A stretch of 64,000 bases of DNA from Rhodopseudomonas sp. AAP120 (GCF_001295845.1 NZ_LJIC01000158.1:50846-114845); one strand, 5' to 3'. Numbered from the stretch's first letter, positions 9,165 through 19,216 are shown. Notes: generated by a model from the letters alone, not told the origin. Translations and numbers: made by a program.

Positions 9165-9599
9165 ATGTCCATAGCCGTCTGGCCCTGGCCATTCTGGGCG
9201 CTGCTCTCCGCCGTGTTCGCGGCGCTCACCGCGATCTTCGCCAAGGTCGGCGTCGCCGATATCAACTCTGATCTCGCCACCTTCATTCGCACCATCGTGG
9301 TGCTGATGTCACTTGCCGTGATCCTGTTCGCGACCGGACAGTTCGCTGCGGCCGGCCCGATCGCGCCTAAGACTTGGCTGTTTCTGGTGCTGTCCGGGCT
9401 GTGCACCGGGGCGTCGTGGCTGTGCTACTTCCGGGCGCTGAAGCTTGGGCCGGCGACTTTAGTGGCGCCGATCGACAAGCTCAGCGTGGTGCTGGTGGCG
9501 CTGTTTGCGGTCGCGTTTCTTGGCGAGCGGCCGAGCGGGCTGCACTGGCTCGGCATCGCACTGATCGCCGCCGGCGCCGTGATCATCGTGGTGAAGTGA
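9165..9599 (+). CDS. EamA-domain transporter, single-domain (5 TM)
   Basis: A 144-residue membrane protein made of one EamA unit of five hydrophobic segments, ending with ALIAAGAVIIVVK. Motifs such as FAKVGVADINSDLATFIRT and LVAPIDKLSVVLVALFAVAFLGE are typical of half-size DMT proteins, which work as dimers. GAAGGTGG just upstream supports the ATG at 9165 or the GTG one codon earlier. It converges with a full-length EamA gene on the other strand, the stops lying side by side. Substrate unknown. Confidence 0.82.
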   Translation: MSIAVWPWPFWALLSAVFAALTAIFAKVGVADINSDLATFIRTIVVLMSLAVILFATGQFAAAGPIAPKTWLFLVLSGLCTGASWLCYFRALKLGPATLVAPIDKLSVVLVALFAVAFLGERPSGLHWLGIALIAAGAVIIVVK

Positions 9600-10499
9600 T
9601 CAGGCGGCGACCAGCAGCGCCACGCCGAGCACGATCAGCGCGGTGCCGCCGAGTTCGCGGGCCGACAGCGGCTGCTTGAACGAGTAGTAAGCCACTGCCT
9701 GCGCGAACAGCACCTCGACCAGCGCCAGCGTCCGCACGTTGGCGGCGGCGGTCAGCGCGAAGGCCAGGAACCAGAACTGCGACGCGAACGCGCCGACGAA
9801 GCCGGCCAGCATCGATGGCTTCCAAAGCCGCAGGATGTCGCGCAGCACCTGCGGCGCCCGCGCCAGCAGATAGATCGTCAGCACCAGCGTCTGCACCCCG
9901 AGCCCGAACACCAGCGTGAAGCTCGCCGCGGTGACGAAGCTGACCCCCGGCACCACGATGATGGCGCCGCGAAACCCGACCGCCGACAGCGCGAAGGCCG
10001 CGGCGGCGGCGAGACCGAGCAGCGTCGGCCGCAGGCTGGCGAGGTTGCGGGCATTGCCGGGCCGCAGCGCGGTGATCACCACGCCGACGGTGGCGATCAG
10101 GATCGCCACGACCTTCCAGAGATCGAGATGATCGCCGAGGAACACGAAGCCGAAGATCGCGGTCTGGATTGCCTCTGTCTTGAGATACGCGGTGGTGACC
10201 ACGAAGGAGCGTTCGTTCATCGCCGCCAGCATCAGCCCGGTGGCGAGGATCTGCGACAGCGCGCCGAGCAGCAGCCACGGCCAGAACGCTGCGCCCGGCC
10301 ATGGGATGGGATCGCCGGTCGCGGCGATCACCAGCACGAAGAACAGGATCGAGAACGGAAAGCCGAACAGGAAGCGGATATTGGTGGCGCCCCAGGTGCC
10401 GAGCGGCCCGGTCAGCGAGCGCTGCATCGCATTGCGCGCGACTTGGCCGAGCGCGGCGACGATCGTGAACGGAATCCAAAGCGAGGCGAGGGTGAGCAT
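9600..10499 (-). CDS. DMT/EamA family transporter (10 TM)
   Basis: A 299-residue inner-membrane protein with about ten hydrophobic segments arranged as two EamA repeats (SQILATGLMLAAMNERSFVV in the first, ALVEVLFAQAVAYYSFKQ in the second). The ATG at 10499 gives MLTLASLWIPFTIVAALGQ, which begins directly with the first membrane helix. The frame stays open about 100 codons further upstream, but that stretch is hydrophilic and arginine-rich, so it is not taken as coding. Likely a metabolite exporter; substrate unknown. Confidence 0.82.
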   Translation of the reverse strand: MLTLASLWIPFTIVAALGQVARNAMQRSLTGPLGTWGATNIRFLFGFPFSILFFVLVIAATGDPIPWPGAAFWPWLLLGALSQILATGLMLAAMNERSFVVTTAYLKTEAIQTAIFGFVFLGDHLDLWKVVAILIATVGVVITALRPGNARNLASLRPTLLGLAAAAAFALSAVGFRGAIIVVPGVSFVTAASFTLVFGLGVQTLVLTIYLLARAPQVLRDILRLWKPSMLAGFVGAFASQFWFLAFALTAAANVRTLALVEVLFAQAVAYYSFKQPLSARELGGTALIVLGVALLVAA

Positions 10500-10653
10500 G
10501 CGGTGATCGGGGCTGGAGGGCGCGGCACCGTGGCGACGTCGCCCGCCGCGGTCAACTGGAGCGGGCTCATGCCAGCGTTGCGCGCCCCGGTCGCGCTGGT
10601 GCTCGCGGATTTTACCGCTACACTTCGCTCGCCTCGAACGGAGCGACACCGCC

Positions 10654-11466
10654 ATGCTGCGCTGCCTTGCCGTCCTTGCTGCTTTGGTCACGCTGTTTGC
10701 CGCGCCGGCGCAGGCCGCGGACGGGTTCCGCGGCAGCGAGTGTCTGGCGATGGCGCAGGGGCCGCGCGTGATGCCGGTCAGCCTGCGACGCACGGCGGCG
10801 GCCGAGCAGGTGCTGATCACCTATCGGGGCCATGCCACCTACACGATCGAAAGCCCCGCTGGCGTGATGGTGGCGACCGATTACAGCGGCACCTACGACA
10901 CCGGGCGCACGCCGGACGTCGTCACCATGAACCGTGCGCACTCGACCCACTATACGCTCGCGCCCGATCCGAAGATCACCCATGTGCTACACGGCTGGGG
11001 CGAGGGTGGTCAGCCGGCGAAGATCTACGAGCGGGTCGGCGATGTGCTGATCCGCAACGTCACCACCGACATCCGCCGCTATATGTTCGACGATGGCTCG
11101 GGCGGCATGATCAAGGACGGCAATTCGATCTTCATCTTCGAGGTCGCCGGCCTGTGCATCGCCCATCTCGGCCATCTGCACACCACGCTCGACGAGAGCC
11201 ACTTCGCCGCGATCGGCCGCATCGACATCCTGATGGTGCCGATCGACGGCAGCTACACGATGTCGCTCGCCGGAATCTCGGATATCACCAAGCGGCTGCG
11301 CGCCTCGGTGGTGCTGCCGATGCACCGCTTCATGACCCCGCTCGACGACTTCATGCGCCGCATCGGGCAGAACTTCGCGATCGACCAGCGCAGCGACAGT
11401 GCGCTCCGCATTTCGCGCGACACGCTGCCGAGTACGCCGACGGTGATTATTTTGCGGGGCGTATAG
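10654..11466 (+). CDS. Exported metallo-beta-lactamase-fold-like protein
   Basis: A 270-residue protein with a clear Sec signal peptide (MLRCLAVLAALVTLFAAPAQA, cleavage after AQA). The mature part resembles UlaG-type metallo-beta-lactamase-fold proteins: ITYRGHATYTIESPAGVMVATD at the start, VTMNRAHSTHYT where the HxHxDH metal motif is expected, then LCIAHLGHLHTTLDE and LPMHRFM. The HxHxDH signature is therefore altered (only two of its three histidine/aspartate positions are plain), so hydrolase activity is uncertain. The gene is divergent from the EamA transporter. Confidence 0.65.
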   Translation: MLRCLAVLAALVTLFAAPAQAADGFRGSECLAMAQGPRVMPVSLRRTAAAEQVLITYRGHATYTIESPAGVMVATDYSGTYDTGRTPDVVTMNRAHSTHYTLAPDPKITHVLHGWGEGGQPAKIYERVGDVLIRNVTTDIRRYMFDDGSGGMIKDGNSIFIFEVAGLCIAHLGHLHTTLDESHFAAIGRIDILMVPIDGSYTMSLAGISDITKRLRASVVLPMHRFMTPLDDFMRRIGQNFAIDQRSDSALRISRDTLPSTPTVIILRGV

Positions 11467-11475
11467 TTTCGCGCG

Positions 11476-11588
11476 TCAATGCGAGGAGCACCCGGATCGG
11501 CGCTTCGCGCCGTCCGAGCGCAGGCTCCGCGACGAAGCAATCCACCCCAGTGCACAAAGCTGGATTGCTTCGCTTCGCTCGCAATGAC
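11476..11588. repeat. Palindromic repeat (GCAATCCA / TGGATTGC family, copy 1)
   Basis: Facing arms TCAATGCGAGGAGC...GAAGCAATCCA and TGGATTGCTTCGCTTCGCTC...GCAATGACG form a long imperfect hairpin. The same family recurs at 28545-28622. Confidence 0.75.
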
Positions 11589-11634
11589 GGGGAGAGGGCG
11601 CTTGCCGAGTCCCGACGGTCGGTTTTTCGAAGAA

Positions 11635-11775
11635 GGATGGATTGCCGGGTCAAGCCCGGCAATGACGGCGGGAGATGCGGTCAGGCATTGCTCCAAAATC
11701 TTCGGACGCAGATTTGACGCAGGACGTCGCCTCAAAATGACCCGTCATGCGCGGGCTTGACCCGCGCATCCATCC
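11635..11775. repeat. Palindromic repeat (GGGTCAAGCCCGG / GCGGGCTTGACCCGC family, copy 1)
   Basis: The arm GGATGGATTGCCGGGTCAAG at 11635-11666 and the opposite arm GTCATGCGCGGGCTTGACCC at 11744-11775 occur here in reverse order compared with the copies at 22270-22370 and 33319-33403. Together with the preceding repeat they take up nearly all of the 348-base gap between the exported protein gene and ubiG. No gene was seen in the gap. Confidence 0.7.
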
Positions 11776-11814
11776 TTTTCGCAATCACGCAATCCGTCGC
11801 CGCAGGATGGACGA

Positions 11815-12576
11815 CTACGGAGCGGTCTCGGCCACCACCATGTAGTTGACGTCCATGTCGGGCGAGAGCTTCCAGCGGTCGGCGAGCGGGTTGTAGGTCA
11901 TGCCGGATTGCTCGGTGACGACCAGCTTCATGCCGTTGAGATGTTGCTCGAGTTCGGCGGGGGTGACGAACTTGTCCCACTGATGCGTGCCGCGCGGCAG
12001 CCAGCGCATCACATATTCGGCGCCGACGATCGCCAGCGCGAAGCTCTTCCAGTTGCGGTTGAGGGTGGCGACCACCATGATCCCGGTCGGCTTCATCAGC
12101 GCGGCGCAGCGCGACAGGAAGGCGCCGACGTCGGTGACGTGCTCGATCACCTCCATCGCCAGCACGATGTCGAAACGCTCGCGCGGGTCGATCTCCTCGA
12201 CCATGATGTTGCGGTAGTCGATCGCCAGATGCGACTTGTCGGCGTGCAGCTTGGCGGCCGCGATGTTGGTGGCCGAAGGGTCGATGCCGATCACCTGGGC
12301 GCCGAGCCGGGTAAACGGCTCGCACAACAGGCCGGCGCCGCAGCCGATATCCAGCATCCGCAGCCCGGACAGGCAGCTCAGGCTCTTGGCGTTGCGTTCG
12401 AATTTCCGGCAAGCGGCGTCGCGGATGAAGCTGATGCGCAGCGGATTGATCCGGTGCAGCGGCGCCATCTTGCCGGTCGGGTCCCACCATTCGGCCGACA
12501 GTTTGGAGAATTTGGCGATCTCGGCGGGGTCGACGGTCGACGCCGGCGCGCCGGAGGTCTCGTTTTGCAATGCCAT
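11815..12576 (-). CDS. ubiG: Ubiquinone biosynthesis O-methyltransferase UbiG
   Basis: A 253-residue class I methyltransferase of normal UbiG length, catalysing both O-methylations of ubiquinone synthesis. It shows EIAKFSKLSAEWWDPTGKM and PLHRINPLRISFIRD, which are strongly diagnostic of UbiG, followed by the SAM loop MLDIGCGAGLLCEPF and the motif VLAMEVIEHVTD. The start is MALQNETSG at 12576. It is divergent from lysC, with 189 bases between the starts. Confidence 0.95.
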   Translation of the reverse strand: MALQNETSGAPASTVDPAEIAKFSKLSAEWWDPTGKMAPLHRINPLRISFIRDAACRKFERNAKSLSCLSGLRMLDIGCGAGLLCEPFTRLGAQVIGIDPSATNIAAAKLHADKSHLAIDYRNIMVEEIDPRERFDIVLAMEVIEHVTDVGAFLSRCAALMKPTGIMVVATLNRNWKSFALAIVGAEYVMRWLPRGTHQWDKFVTPAELEQHLNGMKLVVTEQSGMTYNPLADRWKLSPDMDVNYMVVAETAP

Positions 12577-12765
12577 GGCGGTTCGCCGTGCTCCCAGATT
12601 CGTGTTCGCGCCGTCGCGGGCACCTCAAGCTGGCCCCTGGTTCCGTCACGGGGCCGTTCGGTTGTTGCCCGAAACCGCGCCGCTGTGTATACGCGCCACG
12701 CGGCTGCCGACTGGCGGATTCCGCGCCATCCATACTCGTTGTCTGCAGGGATTGCACTATTCGTC

Positions 12766-14019
12766 ATGGGCCGGCTGGTGATGAAATTCGGCGGCACGTC
12801 CGTCGCCAATATCGAGCGCATCCAGAACGTCGCGCGCCATGTCAAACGCGAGGTCGACGCCGGCCATGAGGTCGCCGTGGTGGTGTCGGCGATGGCCGGC
12901 AAGACCAACGAGCTGGTCGCCTGGTGCACCGAAGCCTCGCCGATGCACGACGCCCGCGAATACGACGCGGTGGTGGCGTCCGGCGAGCAGGTGACGTCGG
13001 GCCTGCTGGCGATCGCCTTGCAGGCGCTGGGTATCCAGGCACGGTCCTGGCAGGGCTGGCAGCTGCCGATCCGCACCAGCGACGCCCATGCGTCGGCCCG
13101 CATCGTCGATATCGACGGCAGCGAGATCATCAAACGGTTCGGCGACCGCAAGGAAGTGGCGGTGGTGGCCGGCTTCCAGGGCATCAATCCTGAAACCGGC
13201 CGCATCACCACGCTCGGCCGCGGCGGCTCCGACACCTCGGCGGTGGCGATCGCGGCGGCGCTGAAGGCGGACCGCTGCGATATCTACACCGACGTCGACG
13301 GCGTCTACACCACCGATCCGCGGGTGGTGCCGAAGGCCAAGCGGCTCGACAAGGTGGCGTTCGAGGAAATGCTGGAGCTGGCCTCGCAGGGCGCCAAGGT
13401 GCTGCAGGTCCGCTCGGTCGAGCTCGGCATGGTCTACAACGTGCCGATCTTCGTGCGGTCCTCGTTCGACAAACCCGAAGACATCGATCCGCACGGCACG
13501 CCGCCGGGCACGCTGATCTGCAGCGAGGAGAAAATCATGGAGAACCACGTCGTCACCGGCATCGCCTTCTCGAAGGACGAGGCCCAGATCTCGGTCCGCC
13601 GGATCGAGGACAAGCCGGGGGTGGCGGCGTCGATCTTCGGACCGCTGGCGGACGCCAACATCAATGTCGACATGATCGTCCAGAACGTCTCGGAAGACGG
13701 CAAGACCACCGACCTGACCTTCACGGTCCCGGCGGCGGATTTCGCCCGCGCCAAGCAGACCATCACGTCGGCGCAGGACAAGATCGGCTACGCCCGATTC
13801 GACAGCGAGACCGATGTCGCCAAGGTCTCGGTGATCGGCTCGGGGATGCGTAGCCATGCGGGCGTCGCAGCCCAGGCTTTCGCTGCTCTCGCCGCCCGCA
13901 ACATCAACATTCGGGCGATCACGACCTCGGAAATCAAGTTCTCCGTGCTGATCGACGCGGCCTATACGGAGCTCGCGGTGCGGACGTTGCATACGTTGTA
14001 TGGATTGGATCAAGTTTAG
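12766..14019 (+). CDS. lysC: Aspartate kinase LysC
   Basis: A 417-residue aspartokinase, first step of lysine, threonine and methionine synthesis. The substrate-binding start RLVMKFGGTSVA is at residues 3-14, the central TTLGRGGSDTSAVAIAAAL at about residues 145-165, and DVDGVYTTDPR follows. Two C-terminal ACT domains (starting near VTGIAFSKDEAQISV and VSVIGSGMRSHAGVA) should bind the feedback inhibitors. The ATG at 12766 gives the MGRLVMKFGG start; the frame is open far upstream, but that part overlaps ubiG on the other strand and is not conserved-looking. The lysC-ptsP order is typical of the group. Confidence 0.95.
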   Translation: MGRLVMKFGGTSVANIERIQNVARHVKREVDAGHEVAVVVSAMAGKTNELVAWCTEASPMHDAREYDAVVASGEQVTSGLLAIALQALGIQARSWQGWQLPIRTSDAHASARIVDIDGSEIIKRFGDRKEVAVVAGFQGINPETGRITTLGRGGSDTSAVAIAAALKADRCDIYTDVDGVYTTDPRVVPKAKRLDKVAFEEMLELASQGAKVLQVRSVELGMVYNVPIFVRSSFDKPEDIDPHGTPPGTLICSEEKIMENHVVTGIAFSKDEAQISVRRIEDKPGVAASIFGPLADANINVDMIVQNVSEDGKTTDLTFTVPAADFARAKQTITSAQDKIGYARFDSETDVAKVSVIGSGMRSHAGVAAQAFAALAARNINIRAITTSEIKFSVLIDAAYTELAVRTLHTLYGLDQV

Positions 14020-14319
14020 AACAATTTTGTAGTGATTTAAGACGGCGCGCGGCGCAACGCGCGGCCGCCGATGGCAGGCGTTTTGCTTGGCAAATCAAGC
14101 CTCAATTCGCTATACGGCCTGAGGGCGTGCGGCGTCGGCGAGGCGGCTGAAGAGCCGGTTTGTGTTGCGTTGCGAAGGTCGGATCGGGCGGCGTGAAGTG
14201 GCCTGCTCCGGCTCGCGTCGAGACCGGCGGACTCGCTGCCGGTCACGTTTGCGGCGAAAGGGATTGTCGCCGGCGCCGTTATCGGCGGCGGTGGGTCATT
14301 TCAGGGGAGATGTCGGCAC
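14020..14319. other. Intergenic region between lysC and ptsP
   Basis: 300 bases without a convincing gene. An imperfect GC-rich hairpin (GGCGCGCGGCGCAACGCGCG, 14044-14063 and following bases) lies about 25 bases after the lysC stop and may weaken read-through, but no T-run follows. Short open frames here lack a ribosome binding site and codon bias. Confidence 0.4.
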
Positions 14320-16587
14320 ATGCGGAGCACGTCGGGCGGCCCCCGCGTCTTGCTGAGACGGCTCCGTGAAACCATGGCGGAGCAAGTCTCCGCGCAGGAA
14401 CGGCTGGACAAGATCGTCGTGCTGATCGCCGCCAACATGGTGGCGGAGGTGTGCTCGACCTACGTGCTGCGCGTCGACAACACGCTCGAACTCTACGCCA
14501 CCGAAGGTCTCAACCGCGAAGCTGTGCACCAAACCGTGCTCAGCGCTCATGAAGGCCTCGTCGGTCTCGTCGCCTCCGAAGCGACCCCGCTGAATCTCTC
14601 CGACGCGCAAAGCCATCCGGCGTTCTCGTTCCGCCCGGAGACCGGCGAAGAAATCTATCACTCGTTCCTCGGCGTGCCGATCCTGCGCGCCGGTAATACG
14701 CTCGGCGTGCTGGTGGTGCAGAACCGCGCCAAGCGCACCTACGTCGAGGAAGAAGTCGAGGCGCTGCAGACCACCGCGATGGTGCTCGCCGAGATGATCG
14801 CCTCGGGCGAACTCTCGGCGCTGGCGCAGCCCGGCGCCGAGCCCGCGGCGCGGCATTCGATCCACAAGACCGGCGCGGTGCTGTCCGACGGCATCGCGCT
14901 CGGCCACGTCGTGCTGCACGAGCCGCGCGTGGTGATCACCAACTACATCGCCGAGGATCTGCCGAAGGAAATCAAGCGGCTCGATACGGCGCTCGCCAAT
15001 CTGCGCTCCGACCTCGATCGCATGCTCGAGCGCGGCGACGTCGCGGACGGCGGCGAGCATCGCGACGTGCTCGAAGCCTATCGGATGTTCGCCAACGACC
15101 ACGGCTGGTCGCACAAGCTGCACGAGGCGGTCGCGACCGGCCTCACCGCCGAAGCCGCCGTCGAGCGCGTGCAGTCCGATACGCGCGCCCGGATGCTGCG
15201 TTCGACCGATCCGTATTTGCGCGAGCGGCTGCATGACCTGGAAGACCTCGGCCACCGGCTGATGCGCCAGCTGGTCGGCCAGAACCACGCGCCGTCGCGC
15301 GAGCAGCTGCCCGAGAACGCCATCCTGATCGCGCGCTCGATGGGCCCGGCGGCGCTGCTCGACTACGATCGCAAGCGGCTGCGCGGCCTGGTGCTCGAAG
15401 AAGGCACCGCCAATTCGCACGTTGCCATCGTGGCGCGGGCGCTCGGCATCGCCGCGGTCGGCGAAGTGCCGAACGCGCCGGGCATCGCCGATCCGGGCGA
15501 CGCGATCATCGTTGACGCCACCTCCGGCTCGATCTACGTGCGGCCGTCGTCCGAGATCGAGGCGGCCTACGCCGAGCGGGTGCGCTTCCGCGCGCGGCGG
15601 CAGGCGCAATATTCGGCGCTGCGCGACCGGCCATGCGTCACCAAGGACGGCCAGCCGGTCGACCTGATGATCAACGCCGGCCTGGCGATCGACCTGCCGC
15701 ATATTGAGGACACCGGCTCGTCGGGCATCGGCCTGTTTCGCACCGAACTGCAGTTCATGATCGGCCAGAGCCTGCCGCGGTCGAGCGATCAGCTCGCGCT
15801 GTACCGCGCCGTGCTCGACGCTGCCGGCAGCAAGCCGGTGACGTTCCGCACCCTCGACATCGGCGGCGACAAGGCGCTGCCGTATATGGAAACCGTGGTC
15901 GAGGAGAATCCGGCGCTCGGCTGGCGGGCGATCCGACTCGGACTCGATCGCCCCGGCCTGCTGCGCAGCCAGATCCGCGCGCTGCTGCGCGCCGGCGGTG
16001 GGCGCTATTTGCGCATCATGTTCCCGATGGTGTCCGAAGTCGCGGAGTTCGACGCCGCCAAGTCGATTGTCGAGCGCGAGCTGACCTATCTGCGCCAGCA
16101 CGGCCACACGCTGCCGGAGCGGGTCGATGTCGGCACCATGGTCGAGGTGCCGGCGCTGCTGTATCAGCTCGACGAACTGCTCAAGAAGGTCGACTTCGTC
16201 TCGGTCGGCTCCAACGACCTGTTCCAGTTCCTGTTCGCGGTCGATCGCGGCAATTCCAAAGTGTCGGATCGATTCGACACGCTGTCGGCGCCGATCCTGC
16301 GGGCGCTGCGCGACATCGTCCGTAAGGCCAAGGCGGCGAAGCGTTCGGTGTCACTGTGCGGCGAGATGGCGTCGCAGCCGATCGCCGCCTTGGCGCTGAT
16401 CGCGATCGGTTATCGCTCGCTGTCGGTGTCGGCGCTGTCGCATGGACCGGTCAAGGCGATGATCCTCGAACTCGACGCCGCCAAGGCCGAGGCGGCGATT
16501 TCGCCGCTGCTCGATCAGCCGGCAGGCAGTGTCTCGATCCGCGAGAAGCTCGCGGAATTTGCCGAGGCGCACCGGCTCCCCTTGTAG
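14320..16587 (+). CDS. ptsP: Phosphoenolpyruvate-protein phosphotransferase PtsP (enzyme I-Ntr)
   Basis: A 755-residue enzyme I of the nitrogen-related phosphotransferase system, which passes phosphate from PEP through NPr to EIIA-Ntr and links carbon, nitrogen and potassium status. An N-terminal GAF domain (about residues 20-165) precedes the swivelling domain with the phosphorylated histidine in GTANSHVAIVARALGI (near residue 368), and the PEP-binding barrel with GIGLFRTELQFM, TFRTLDIGGDKALPYM and the catalytic cysteine in SLCGEMAS. The length fits the GAF-containing form. It lies between lysC and prfA. Confidence 0.95.
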   Translation: MRSTSGGPRVLLRRLRETMAEQVSAQERLDKIVVLIAANMVAEVCSTYVLRVDNTLELYATEGLNREAVHQTVLSAHEGLVGLVASEATPLNLSDAQSHPAFSFRPETGEEIYHSFLGVPILRAGNTLGVLVVQNRAKRTYVEEEVEALQTTAMVLAEMIASGELSALAQPGAEPAARHSIHKTGAVLSDGIALGHVVLHEPRVVITNYIAEDLPKEIKRLDTALANLRSDLDRMLERGDVADGGEHRDVLEAYRMFANDHGWSHKLHEAVATGLTAEAAVERVQSDTRARMLRSTDPYLRERLHDLEDLGHRLMRQLVGQNHAPSREQLPENAILIARSMGPAALLDYDRKRLRGLVLEEGTANSHVAIVARALGIAAVGEVPNAPGIADPGDAIIVDATSGSIYVRPSSEIEAAYAERVRFRARRQAQYSALRDRPCVTKDGQPVDLMINAGLAIDLPHIEDTGSSGIGLFRTELQFMIGQSLPRSSDQLALYRAVLDAAGSKPVTFRTLDIGGDKALPYMETVVEENPALGWRAIRLGLDRPGLLRSQIRALLRAGGGRYLRIMFPMVSEVAEFDAAKSIVERELTYLRQHGHTLPERVDVGTMVEVPALLYQLDELLKKVDFVSVGSNDLFQFLFAVDRGNSKVSDRFDTLSAPILRALRDIVRKAKAAKRSVSLCGEMASQPIAALALIAIGYRSLSVSALSHGPVKAMILELDAAKAEAAISPLLDQPAGSVSIREKLAEFAEAHRLPL

Positions 16588-16650
16588 CGATGCTGTCGTG
16601 ACGACGCCGTCGTCCACCGCTTCGCCGTATCCGCTCTCCGAGACCAACCC

Positions 16651-17739
16651 ATGTCCAACCTGCCCGAAGCCAAGCTCGACGTTCTCCTCGCGCACCACGC
16701 CTCGCTCGAAGCCCAACTGGTCAGCGGCGACGTCGGCGCGGCCGACTACGTGCGTATCACCCGCGAGTTGTCCGAACTCAATCCGCTGATCGAGGCCGTG
16801 AAGGCCTATCGCGAGGTGCGCGACGAACTCGGCGAGATGGACGAATTGCTCGAAGATCCGGACACCGAGCCGGACATGCGGGCGATGGCCGAGGCCGAGC
16901 GCGACGCGCTCGACGCGCACCGCGATGAATTGATCCAGCAGATCCGCGTCGCATTGCTGCCCAAGGATGCGATGGACGATCGCAACGTCATGCTGGAAAT
17001 CCGCGCCGGCACCGGCGGCGACGAGGCGTCGCTGTTCGCCGGCGACCTGTTCCGGATGTACGAGAAATTCGCGGCGCTGCAGGGCTGGAGCGTCGAGGTG
17101 ATTTCGGCCAGCGAAGGCACCGTCGGCGGCTTCAAGGAAATCATCGCCGAGGTGAAGGGCCGCGGCGCCTTCGCCAAGCTCAAATTCGAATCCGGCGTGC
17201 ACCGCGTCCAGCGCGTGCCGGATACCGAGACGCAGGGCCGTATCCACACTTCGGCGGCGACGGTGGCGGTGCTGCCCGAGGTCGAGGAAGTCGACGTCGA
17301 CATCAAGCCGGACGATCTGAAGATCGAAACGATGCGGGCGCAGGGCGCCGGCGGTCAGCACGTCAACAAGACCGAGTCGGCAATCCGCATCACCCACCTG
17401 CCGACCGGCATCGTGGTGATGATGCAGGACAGCCGGTCGCAGCATAAGAACCGCGCGTCGGCGATGAATATCCTGCGCTCGCGGATCTACGACGCCGAGC
17501 GCCAGCGCGTCGACGCGGCGCGTTCGGCCGAGCGCAAGGAGAAGGTCGGCTCGGGCGATCGCTCCGAACGGATCCGCACCTACAACTTCCCGCAGGGCCG
17601 CGTCACCGATCACCGCATCAATCTGACACTGTACAAGCTGCCGCAAGTGATCGCCGGCGAAGCGCTCGGCGAACTGATCGATGCGCTCACCACCGAACAT
17701 CAGGCGGCGCAGCTCGCGGCGCAAAGCGACGCGGCGTGA
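16651..17739 (+). CDS. prfA: Peptide chain release factor 1
   Basis: A 362-residue class I release factor reading UAA and UAG. The catalytic GGQ is in [16 protein letters not shown] near residue 235, and the domain order is normal for RF1. The anticodon-like tripeptide region and the [19 protein letters not shown] stretch support RF1 rather than RF2, and no programmed frameshift is seen. The gene overlaps prmC by four bases (GTGA). PrmC methylates the GGQ glutamine, so enzyme and substrate are coupled. Confidence 0.96.
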   Translation: MSNLPEAKLDVLLAHHASLEAQLVSGDVGAADYVRITRELSELNPLIEAVKAYREVRDELGEMDELLEDPDTEPDMRAMAEAERDALDAHRDELIQQIRVALLPKDAMDDRNVMLEIRAGTGGDEASLFAGDLFRMYEKFAALQGWSVEVISASEGTVGGFKEIIAEVKGRGAFAKLKFESGVHRVQRVPDTETQGRIHTSAATVAVLPEVEEVDVDIKPDDLKIETMRAQGAGGQHVNKTESAIRITHLPTGIVVMMQDSRSQHKNRASAMNILRSRIYDAERQRVDAARSAERKEKVGSGDRSERIRTYNFPQGRVTDHRINLTLYKLPQVIAGEALGELIDALTTEHQAAQLAAQSDAA

Positions 17740-18653
17740 GCAGCGAGGCCGATGCGTCGCGTGATGCGGCCACGGTGACAAAAGCACTGAGCGGTCTGAC
17801 GCTTGCGGTCGCGCGCCGCGCGGTCGGCAAGCTGTTCAGGGACGCCGGCCTCGATTCGCCCGATCTCGACGCGCGGCTGCTGGTCGGGGAGGCGACGGGG
17901 CTCGATCTCACCGGTCTCGTCAGACAGGGCGAACGTGTCGCCACGCCGGAGGAGGCGGAGCGTCTCGCGAGGTTTGCTGTCCGGCGGCTTGCCGGCGAAC
18001 CGGTGGCGCGCATTCTCGGTCAGCGCGAATTCTGGGGGGTGCCGCTGCGGCTCGGCGCCGACACGCTGGTGCCGCGGCCCGACACGGAAACGGTCGTCGA
18101 AGTCGCGTTGGAATTTCTGCGCGCCGAAGCTCGTCCGCATCCGCGTATTCTCGACATCGGCACCGGCTCCGGCGCGATCCTGCTGGCGCTGCTCAGCGAG
18201 TGCCGCGACGCGACCGGTATCGCGACCGATATCAGCCTCGGGACCTTACGCATCGCTCGTACCAATGCGGCGGCGCTCGGCCTGTCGGATCGCGCCCACT
18301 TTGTCGCCTGCGACTACGCGTCTGCGCTCAGCGGATCGTTCGACCTGATCGTCTCCAACCCGCCCTACATTCCGGCCGGCGACATCGCGGCGCTCGACAC
18401 CGAGGTCCGCGACCACGATCCGCGCCGCGCGCTCGACGGCGGTGCCGACGGTCTTGATGCCTATCGCCGGATTGCCCCCGAATCGGTTCGGCTGTTGCGG
18501 GCCGGCGGCGCGCTGGTGGTGGAGATCGGGCAGGGCCAGGACGACGATGTCGCCGCCCTGATGCGAGCTGCCGGACTGACGGTTTCGGAGCCGCCGCGCG
18601 TGGATCTGGGAGGCATTTTGCGAGTTGTCTCGGGGCGCAAATCGACCGCTTAA
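17736..18653 (+). CDS. prmC: Release factor glutamine methyltransferase PrmC
   Basis: A 305-residue SAM methyltransferase that modifies the glutamine of the GGQ motif in release factors. The SAM loop [18 protein letters not shown] and the catalytic NPPY in [12 protein letters not shown] are both present, as is [20 protein letters not shown], a PrmC hallmark. The GTG start at 17736 overlaps the prfA stop, which fits the operon. The first 25 or so residues are weakly conserved, so a start slightly downstream is possible. Confidence 0.94.
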   Translation: MSSEADASRDAATVTKALSGLTLAVARRAVGKLFRDAGLDSPDLDARLLVGEATGLDLTGLVRQGERVATPEEAERLARFAVRRLAGEPVARILGQREFWGVPLRLGADTLVPRPDTETVVEVALEFLRAEARPHPRILDIGTGSGAILLALLSECRDATGIATDISLGTLRIARTNAAALGLSDRAHFVACDYASALSGSFDLIVSNPPYIPAGDIAALDTEVRDHDPRRALDGGADGLDAYRRIAPESVRLLRAGGALVVEIGQGQDDDVAALMRAAGLTVSEPPRVDLGGILRVVSGRKSTA

Positions 18654-19216
18654 CGTCGGAATAGATTGCAAAAAACGCTTGGAAAATCGGCCGAGAGCGA
18701 CTACGTTCCGGCCAGGATATCGGTCCAGCCAGACTGGTCCCGCGGGTCTGCGGTCATAGACCAGAAAAGAACAGAGTTCTTATCGAGGACCCCGGTGCCG
18801 AGGGGTTCCAAACCAGCGGATCGATTGAGCGCGGGGGCTTTGGATGAGCCGCGCTGCTCGCGACTGCGGAGCGAATGAAAGCCTGATTTTACGCTTGAAG
18901 AACTCACGCAAGCGAAGCTGAGCCTGCTATGGCGGGCTCGTGGTTGGGTCCGGCCGGCGCGGCACGGCGCGCTCCGGAGTTGGGGAACGCGTCTTTGTTG
19001 AACGCGACACGCGGTGCCGACGATACCGAGCGGGACATTCTGGCGGACGGACCGCCTGCGCCCTGCGGCGGCCGTGGGACGTCCATGCGCCCTGGCGACT
19101 GGCCGCGCGACGATGATCAGACTCCAGGGTGAACCGAACTCGGGCTCCACGGCGATCAGAGCCCCTTAGATACTCAGCACAATCGGGACATATCGGACTC
19201 GGTAAAAAGGTAAGAC
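18654..19216. other. Long intergenic region upstream of the DUF4167 gene
   Basis: 563 bases between prmC and the DUF4167 gene. Two short open frames on the plus strand (18666-18878 and 18929-19132) lack ribosome binding sites, contain arginine- and glycine-rich shadow-like sequence and are not accepted as genes. The last 40 bases before 19217 are comparatively AT-rich (GGTAAAAAGGTAAGAC) and hold a plausible ribosome binding site for the DUF4167 gene. The promoter is likely here but no clear -35/-10 pair was picked out. Confidence 0.4.

Noticed and set aside
10128..11717. Long plus-strand frame of about 529 codons
   Set aside because: It crosses the start of the EamA transporter, the exported protein gene in another frame and repeat DNA; the translation is a low-complexity shadow.
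11908..12765. Upstream extension of the lysC frame by 286 codons
   Set aside because: It lies antisense over ubiG, is rich in H, R and G, and the standard LysC N-terminus begins at 12766.
18666..19132. Two short plus-strand frames between prmC and the DUF4167 gene
   Set aside because: No ribosome binding site, no recognisable motif, and composition like out-of-frame GC-rich DNA.
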